A stretch of DNA of 64,000 nucleotides. Origin: Isoetes taiwanensis. Lineage: Eukaryota > Streptophyta > Lycopodiopsida > Isoetales > Isoetaceae. Below, one piece after another: positions 57,558 through 64,000 of this stretch (position 1 is its first letter; every line of letters starts with the position of its first letter). The stretch lies in assembly GCA_021234155.1 (NCBI GenBank), contig JAJEKV010000067.1, positions 4,579,279-4,643,278 of the forward strand, in the 5' to 3' direction. The translations under genes and the position numbers were made by a program. Below the pieces are notes generated by a model. The model made no database searches. It had not been told where the DNA came from and worked only from the letters and a program-made list of their open reading frames with translations.

Positions 57558-58100
57558 TGTTACGGTTCTAACCTAAAATCCAGACATAGACATCAAGGGT
57601 GAAGCCGGTCTGTGTAGAGAGACCAAGGGATCTGTGTGGCCAGGTGATCTGTGTGATCAATCTGAGTTAAGCTTTGTGCACTCAGAGGGCACCAAATATT
57701 AAACGTGTACACAAGAATGGTATTAGGAAGGTTAATGCCCTAATACGGTATTAGGATGGTAAATGCCCTAATACAGCCGTATGTATTGGGAGTCATGACC
57801 CCAATCATACGCTATCTTTGTGTGTCATCTTTAGCCAAAAGGTGGAAGCCAAAGATAGGAGGAGGAGGTAAAAGGGGAACTAGATCTATTTTAAGAGGAG
57901 GCCTTTATGAAGGAAGGGACGTCACATTCTAGGGGAACTTTTTCCTTGGGCTATGTCAGATGCTAGTTCTCAGCTCGGTGGGTGATCCATTGGTTGGATC
58001 TACGGTTGGGAGGCGAGACCTTTACCTCTCCTTGCAGTCATCTAGGTTCTCATCTAGGTTCTGTGTGGACTTAGTGAGATTTCACTTGCGGTTCGTAACA
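57558..58100 (+). repeat. Chromovirus A 3' LTR, 543 bp
   Basis: Matches the 5' LTR at 28102-28635 apart from a 9-bp insertion near 57682 and two substitutions that I could see. Followed by the AATAC TSD. Confidence 0.93.
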
Positions 58101-58285
58101 AATACTGATGGCAATGACCCTGAACCTGCATGCTCAAGAGATTACTCAACAGAGTCATGTTTCCACGCGCCTCCTCTTTACAACTGTGATTGCCAAGGAG
58201 GACGAGATCCTGGTAAAATACTTAAATATGTAAAACACTGCCAAGACGTTGAGTGGGAAACTAAACTGGAAGAAAATGTTTTAGA
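58101..58285 (+). pseudogene. GT37 fucosyltransferase exon, right part
   Basis: Continues the exon cut at 28101. AATAC (58101-58105) is the TSD. Sequence then reads STESCFHAPPLYNCDC, DPGKILKYVKHCQDVEWE and LEENVLEG, typical of the C-terminal end of GT37 enzymes (ESCFHSPP and RHCED-type motifs). A stop follows at about 58290. Confidence 0.85.
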
Positions 58286-58299
58286 AGGTTAGTATGTTC

Positions 58300-59480
58300 T
58301 AAAATTCAATTTCCGAATCTGTGGGGAGACTATGTTTACCAAAGAAGTATACAACAGGGAAAAAGGTCATGTTTGGTGCATATGCATTAACAAGTGCCAA
58401 GTCGAAGGTTTATCTTGTAAGCAGCATGCCAAATTATGCTTTAATGCTTGAACTTCAAAGAGATCTCCCATAATGAGCATACTTATACCAAACACTGATG
58501 CCATGTGCTTGATGTACACGTTAGAATCCCCTGCAATGCAATGACATGGAATCCTTCGTGTCTAAGTGGGCCACCAAATTTTGTGGAGTTGGCATATTTT
58601 ACCTTCATTGTTTGATTTCATAAAACCTAGAGGTTGCACCATGTAATATCCTCACATGATAACCATTTAAAAAGGTAGTATCATTTTTCATTTGGCAGAG
58701 CTCCCAGCTCAACTCCGCTGTCAAAACACGTAAGACATGCAAGCTATTGATTTCACAATAGTTATGAAAGTTCCATCGTATTCAAGTCCTTGAAGAAGTT
58801 ACATCATAATCAAGGCCTTTCACTTGGCCGAAAACATTAAGCAACTAGTCTAGTTTTCTATTTGTCTATGCTGCCATTTGCCTCATATTTTTTCTCAAAT
58901 ACCTGCCTGCAATCCATTGCATTGGGTGAATTACTAAAGTCCACACATGCGTGGATGTGAGTTTTGCCCAGCTGCTTCTCTCCAATGTGAACCCACTGAA
59001 TGTTTGCTCAACGGTTGCTGGTTCAAACCTGTCAAACTAAACTCCCTTGCTATGCGGTGGTCAATGGAATGTCATATCAGGCTAAGAAGACATTCCAGTA
59101 GTTTTAAAATCAGATCGAAGTTGATTGTTAGCCCTCTAGTCATTGGCTGAATTATATCATCTACTACATTTCCTTTGCAAATATTCCAGCCTTAAATCAT
59201 GAAGCTCAACATAGTTAGAGTCATCTCAGAGAAGATATTTATTTCCATATGCGCAAAAATTTACTGTCATCAAGGACCACTTCTAATAGCAGGTGTAGAG
59301 ATATATTCACACTTGATCCCACAAGGATCTTTTGTCGTCCCTTTGAAGCAACATTGATGAACATCAATCTTCTAATGCTTTCATGAGCGATGCATCCAAA
59401 AGCACCCAAATGGGAGACATTTAACATCTTTCTAGCCCAAATCTTTTCGAGAGTCATTTCTCGGGTCTATGCAAAATGTA
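58300..59480 (-). pseudogene. Decayed Ty1/copia pol (integrase to reverse transcriptase)
   Basis: Minus strand. 59457-59239 resembles the copia integrase end (VSHLGAFGCIAHESI and DDSKFL). Further down, at about 58680-58600, TTFLNG and later DSNVYIKHMASVFGI, MLIMGDLFEVQALKHNL recall the copia RT region around FLNG and YVDD. Many stops. The Ty1 order INT then RT distinguishes it from the chromoviruses nearby. Confidence 0.65.
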
Positions 59481-59758
59481 GGAAATTTGTTTTGCCTATT
59501 TTTCAATGCCAAGTTATTGTGGAGTGGACCTCATTGTACATTCTGACTCGAAAATCGTAACTTATGCCTTGGTCTAGGTGGCATATAACTTGGCACTCTT
59601 TTTCGAGATGAATGAAACAAATTTTCACCTTATTAGTGTTCTAATTCAATGCATGTAACAACATGAAATGACACGTACTTTATACAATTTAAGTACCTCA
59701 AGAACGACATTGTTTAGGTGTACCTTTGGTCTAGGTGGCGTATAACTTGCATTTTTTT
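59481..59758. other. Unassigned sequence between copia remains and the phosphotransferase copy
   Basis: No ORF or repeat recognised except the repeated phrase TCTAGGTGGC(A/G)TATAACTTG at 59573 and 59730. Confidence 0.4.
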
Positions 59759-59842
59759 GGGTTGCCCCTTGGGGGGCAAACCCTTGTTTTTGTGGGTTTG
59801 TGGCATATTCTGGGTATATGCTAGAATATACCCAGAATATGC
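59759..59842. repeat. Two hairpins at the left edge of phosphotransferase copy 2
   Basis: GGGTTGCCCC/GGGGCAAACCC (59759-59783), then a perfect 17-bp stem GCATATTCTGGGTATAT (59803-59819) and its complement (59826-59842) with a 6-base loop. Confidence 0.85.
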
Positions 59843-59934
59843 TGATGACAGCTACAAACCTATTGTCCCCTGTAAACTGGCGGTCACCTGCGTTCTCAAT
59901 TGCGGATGGTCCAACCGACTAACTGGGATGGCAG

Positions 59935-60438
59935 ACTGAGAAGCTCAAATTTGATGAATATGGCAGGGTATTCTTGGTTCGCTCTGCCCATTCTTCCAGA
60001 GCGAACTTGAGAAGTTCTGCTCGGCAAGCTGAGCCTTCCAACCCTTCTAAAGGTTTCGTTAGAGGGATTGCAAGCCAGGCAAACGCCCCTTCTAAGATGA
60101 GGCCGAGAAAATCCATGGATCGAATTGAGACATTAGGGACAATGTAAGAATGTCGTAAGTGTATTTGTTCTTCTTGTTTTATCTCTATTGTTTCCATGTC
60201 AAGCTCCAGGAAGAAATGGAAGTAATGGGAAGTTTATCAAGTGGAGTATTGGTTTGACGCAAGTCTATTTATTATTATATGTTCTGGCAGGGCAAGAATT
60301 TTGAGGCATCAAGCTGTAGACCTCAATTTGCCCATGAGGCCGGATGGATATGTTCCTGTACATGAGTTGCTTTCTCTTGGTATTAAGACACAAGCTGGAA
60401 TTTTGTTACGTGCACACTCTATACTTGATCTTGAACAG
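59935..60438 (+). CDS. tRNA 2'-phosphotransferase (TPT1/KptA) N-terminal exons, copy 2
   Basis: Two exons. 59935-60143 encodes a basic N-terminal region (VFLVRSAHSSRANLR ... MRPRKSMDRIETLG) and ends before GTAAG. 60291-60438 follows a CAG and ends at CAG/GTTTGT. The junction reads TMARILRH in frame, then NLPMRPDGYVPVHELLS and LRAHSILDLEQ. These are the N-terminal KptA motifs (LRH-x-A and RPDGY). Unlike copy 1, both exons are open. Downstream exons are lost because chromovirus C begins at 60739. The first in-frame ATG seen is at 60097; an upstream exon is possible. Confidence 0.8.
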
Positions 60439-60738
60439 GTTTGTCTTTTGTTCAAATTGCTGTCGTCTTTTTTTTGTCAAGGTTTGCATGTTTCCTATTT
60501 ATTAAGTATGATTGTTATATGCACCATAGTATTTTGCATGATTGTACCAGGACTGCCTTTCATTTCACTGTATTGAGAGCTTTTTGATGTATTGGTAAGC
60601 TTCATAAGCTATTGATACTGTGCCTTTTGGATCAAGTCCGTTTTTCCAGCAAATCAGATGCGTATAGGCAATAGCCAGGCCCTGCTATCGAGAACCATTT
60701 GTCTTTGTAATATGCAATTGCACAAACTTAATGACAAT
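60439..60738 (+). other. Intron-like sequence of the phosphotransferase copy 2
   Basis: Closely matches 27129-27440 of copy 1. Non-coding. Ends at the chromovirus C insertion. Confidence 0.7.
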
Positions 60739-62346
60739 TGTGACGTCCCCTATTCCTCTATGGTGCACACACCGTATCAGAAGGCGGAGCATTCCCCCTG
60801 ACAGCCAAACTGGCAGGGGCCATCCACCTGACACCACTCCCAATGGAATGAGCCAGCAAGGGAAGAGTGGATGTGTCATTCACCCGTTTCCCTTTGGGTC
60901 GACCTATCTGCAGAAGCGTGAATAAACATGAGCACATGACATAATATAACAATACAATCAATACAATCACCTCGAAGGGTGAACACATCATAATCATCAC
61001 ATATACAACAACATCTACATGAACAATAACAACAAGGGGAAATCCTACCCAGGGCTCAGACTCAAGGGGGTATGACTGACGGCTTGGGCCTCCAGAAGTC
61101 ATTGCAGACAGAATTCATGGCACATGGATTTGGCTGGCATAAGAACATGGCTAAGGGTAGTCCACTCCATCCGCCCCTCCCATGCACACTTTGCAGAGTA
61201 GGTTGAAAAGTGTTGGGACCTGATCGTAGCCTGTCGGGTGAATAGCCAGAGGGGCTACTACTACTGGGTTGCATCTCCCCAGCCCAGATGAGGCAGGAGG
61301 GGAGTCACCTCCCCTCCAGAGGCATCCATGCCCTTCACAGACGGCTAGAGGGCCACTGCCCGTATTCGACTTGAACTCAATGGAAGGTGACGCATCACCC
61401 CACGAGTGTCGAGCTCATGCCTTGCCCACATTCAGTGACAAGCCATTAAGCCTAGCCCGCATAGACCCCCGGTAGGCCTTACACACCAGAGGGGTCACTC
61501 CGTGATGGGACAAGTTCCTCCTTGTCAACCGGTCTAGCCCCGCCACCCACAACCAGGCGGGTTCCTGGGCCGCATGTAATTGGGAACTAGTAGGCTATCT
61601 AGGATCATCTGCTACACAGCTTTAGGCCTCTACCCCCTTCCCAATACATGGAGGTCACAGAGTGAAATACATACAACATCACAGAACTGAAATAGAGAAT
61701 AACATCAAATCTATCTACCTAAACATCTAGAGTTAGGTTCCTTTGTTAGAGCTTATGATCTCGGGATCTATCAGGCCTCTATGGCTGGTCTAACATACTA
61801 AACCAGCTTATTGCCTAGCCAAAAGGCGGCTTTGCACAACAAAATGACTAGATACTTGGTCCCTGACCTGCTTCAGATCCTCGGAACGCATCCATGCCTC
61901 TGATCCTGCTGAAGACTGCTGCTACTCGATGATCTGTTGTGCAAAGACGGCTTTTCGGAGCCGAGCAATGCGAATTGGGGTCTTGACTCGAAATGGCTCA
62001 AGAGAACCCTGAATTCGAGAGAGGAAAGGAGCTCTAGGAAAAACCCTAAAATGCAAAGAGAAGAAAGGTTTAGGGTTTAAGGGGAAATCCCTTTTATAGA
62101 AACCCTTAGGGTTAGATTAGACATTGGCCAAATGGGATTTAGCCATTTGGCAATGGGGTCGATGGGGTTTATAATTGTGTATGTTTATTTAACATGCACA
62201 ACATTCAATGTTGCCCCCTAGGTGCAACCCTTGCCCCTTAGGTGCAACCCTATACGTCCCTCAAGTACATGTCATTGATGACATGTACGTGTGGCGTGGT
62301 AGTATAATATACGTATTCGGATCGTATATTATGCTGGAACGTCACA
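60739..62346 (-). repeat. Chromovirus C LTR, 1608 bp
   Basis: TGTGAC...GTCACA ends. Followed (plus strand) by TTCTCCCCACCTTG, the complement of the polypurine tract. Same family as chromovirus B, clearly diverged from it. It is the 3' LTR of a minus-strand element. Confidence 0.88.
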
Positions 62347-63550
62347 TTCTCCCCACCTTGACTTGATGTTGTCCTCACGTGTCTCCCCACCTTGGAAGCC
62401 TGCATATCCTGCAATCACATCCAATATATATATATATACAATTTTATAATCAATTACCTCAAGGTAACATTTTAATTTATCATAATACATCCTTGTTTAA
62501 TATCATACTATGGTAAGGGAGGCTTTCACCCTCTTACTTTATCATCTATTATTTACAAAATTTTATAGCTTACACCATTATTATTATTAACATAGTTCCA
62601 AAATTTCCTACTTAAGGTTCCACATCGTTTCCTTACAACACATCGTGACAAAATTATGTGTTGCAAGTCTTCGCAGTGTGACCTTCCTCCCGTAGACTCT
62701 CATATTGGCCTGCAGGTCCAACACTACGCTAGAATACGTTTAATTATTATAAGGGTTGGTTATTAGGGAACCACCCATTAATTACAGCTACATGAATGCA
62801 AGGCATATCTCCCGGCATAGGAAGATTATGTTTCTTCCATCGTGGCCGTGGAGACAGCGCCCTATCATGCCTAGGATGCCAACTCATGCCTACACCTTTA
62901 GTTGCCTGAGGCGTGGAGGATAGGGTCCTTCCCGTATTTGGGCATGAAGGATAGGGTTCTCCCCGTAGTAGGCATTGACCAAAGGTGCTTTCCTATCAAT
63001 GCGTGCCTGAATGACCTCTTATCTCTCAAGGTCGTCTACTTCCGTGGGACGGAAGTAGACTTTTTAATCTACCTTCTACTCCCTATCGGGTCGGTGTCGA
63101 CTACTTCGGTGACGAGCCGACCTTTGCATTGCTCCATGAGTTGCACTGCTTCTTAAGATCTATTTGTAGTGCCCATGTAGCGTCTTCCACTGGTAAGTGT
63201 CCCTTTCACTAGGTATTGGAGAATTGAGATCTTCTTGTCTTCTTATAGGATCTGACAAGAAGATCCTCTGGAACAATCTCAAGGTGATCGTCCATCATTT
63301 CCAGTAACTTTGGTGTCTCCGATACTTCCTCTACATTAGGAGTGTGTTTCTTTAGGGGACTTACTTGGAAAACACTATGGATCTTCAAGTGTGCTGGCAG
63401 GTCCAACTTATAGAATTGGTCCAGCGCACCTTGGAGCAAACTTCTTGCAATTGTCGATGCAGAGCTTGTCGCTATGCTCTTCTGCCAGCCTCTTGCTGTT
63501 AGAGGATATCTTCGTACTTCCCCCACCAACTGTTGCGTGCCGGCTAACAT
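62347..63550 (-). pseudogene. Chromovirus C pol end with chromodomain, internally deleted
   Basis: 63550-63209 carries the integrase tail (QQLVGEVRRYPLTARG, FYKLDLPAHLKIHSVFQVS) and YKKTRRSQF. In another frame the chromodomain core HLPVEDATW follows near 63190. Compared with chromovirus B the VGDxVWLK segment is deleted. Homology ends at about 63550, so the element is truncated on its 5' side. Confidence 0.75.
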
Positions 63551-64000
63551 CCGTTAACATCTTAAATAAGCATTACAGTCTTGGACTCCTGCATGATCCC
63601 TGCTGGACTTTCTTTAATGCATGCAATTATATTAATTACCTTACGATAATATTTTTATACTAACATTATAGTAGTATTGGATATATTGCTTCCAATAGTA
63701 TTATATTAACTAACTGTTATATGATAACTTTACAACCTTTAAGATATGTCATCATATAAATATCGAGGCAATACTTATTTTGAAAAGTATTTTAATTATT
63801 TATCATATGGCTAGGGTTTATATCATCGGATCCAAGTGTTGAGCGCGTGACTCTCGCTCGCTACTTGGTTGGTGATGTATCAACCTTACATGTATATACT
63901 TTATAGTTGCTATACTTATGGGAAGATAGACAAATTCTTATTATATTTGTCAGAACCCTATGAAGGTTACTTAAATGCCTTTGGAATGAATTACATCCTT
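63551..64000. other. Unassigned AT-rich sequence at the right edge
   Basis: No ORF, repeat or element recognised. Confidence 0.4.

Larger units (their letters stand above)
28102..58100 (+). mobile_element. Chromovirus A: Ty3/gypsy LTR retrotransposon, disrupted by nested insertions
   Basis: Bounded by LTRs TGTTACGG...CGTAACA (28102-28635 and 57558-58100) and a perfect 5-bp TSD. The LTRs differ by a 9-bp indel and two substitutions that I could find, so insertion is recent. Gag, protease and the start of reverse transcriptase lie at 28682-30736; the integrase core end and chromodomain lie at about 56580-57531. The middle of pol (most of RT, RNase H and the integrase N-terminus) is missing. 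Between the two halves lie about 26 kb of nested elements and unassigned sequence. Confidence 0.92.

Overview
The window is nuclear DNA from a land plant with a large, repeat-choked genome. The evidence is spliced eukaryotic genes (a plant DUF1221-type kinase, a GT37 xyloglucan-type fucosyltransferase, a tRNA 2'-phosphotransferase, a RING/NIF-phosphatase/Ulp1 gene), plant L1-type LINEs, chromodomain Ty3/gypsy elements (chromoviruses), Ty1/copia remains and a CACTA element. The lineage cannot be fixed from sequence alone; a seed-free plant or gymnosperm would fit. No rRNA, tRNA, CRISPR or bacterial feature was seen.

Layout. 1-1504: 3' part of a protein kinase gene (minus), with one frameshift. 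3181-19126: an L1-type LINE (plus) with 13-bp target-site duplications (TSDs) and a poly(A) tail, split at 8480-17505 by a non-autonomous CACTA element. The CACTA element has a 3-bp TSD and carries a ~1.12-kb tandem array instead of a transposase. 19300-23944: a multi-exon minus-strand gene with RING-like, NIF/FCP1 phosphatase and Ulp1 protease segments. 26450-28101: broken tRNA 2'-phosphotransferase exons followed by a fucosyltransferase exon. That exon is cut by chromovirus A (28102-58100, plus, two similar LTRs, perfect AATAC TSD) and resumes at 58101.

Everything from 30737 to about 56580 lies inside chromovirus A. It comprises chromovirus B (minus; complete 3' LTR at 30737-32306, pol and gag to ~37.85 kb, truncated 5' LTR and primer-binding site at 52141-53087); a second LINE (38037-44413, minus, 18-bp TSD); a plant-gene-like segment (44.4-47.1 kb); and a two-gene minus-strand module at 47.7-51.3 kb. 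To the right are further repeats. 58300-59480 holds a decayed copia element. 59935-60438 is a second, better-preserved tRNA phosphotransferase copy, cut by chromovirus C (60739-63550, minus).

The most interesting object is the module at 47.7-51.9 kb. One gene encodes a histone H3-like protein: its first ten residues are those of the H3 tail (MARTKQTARK), about 290 highly charged residues follow, and an H3 histone fold closes it, reached through one frameshift in a T5 run. Its partner is an unrecognised acidic protein. Around them lie five 68-71 bp nested palindromes, about 212 bp apart within each cluster. Because the module sits inside a recently inserted retrotransposon and downstream of a chromovirus primer-binding site, it looks like mobile or captured cargo rather than an ordinary histone locus.

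Repeated copies across the window differ mainly by short indels at CG/CHG sites and homopolymers. Some frameshifts described here may therefore be long-read sequencing errors.
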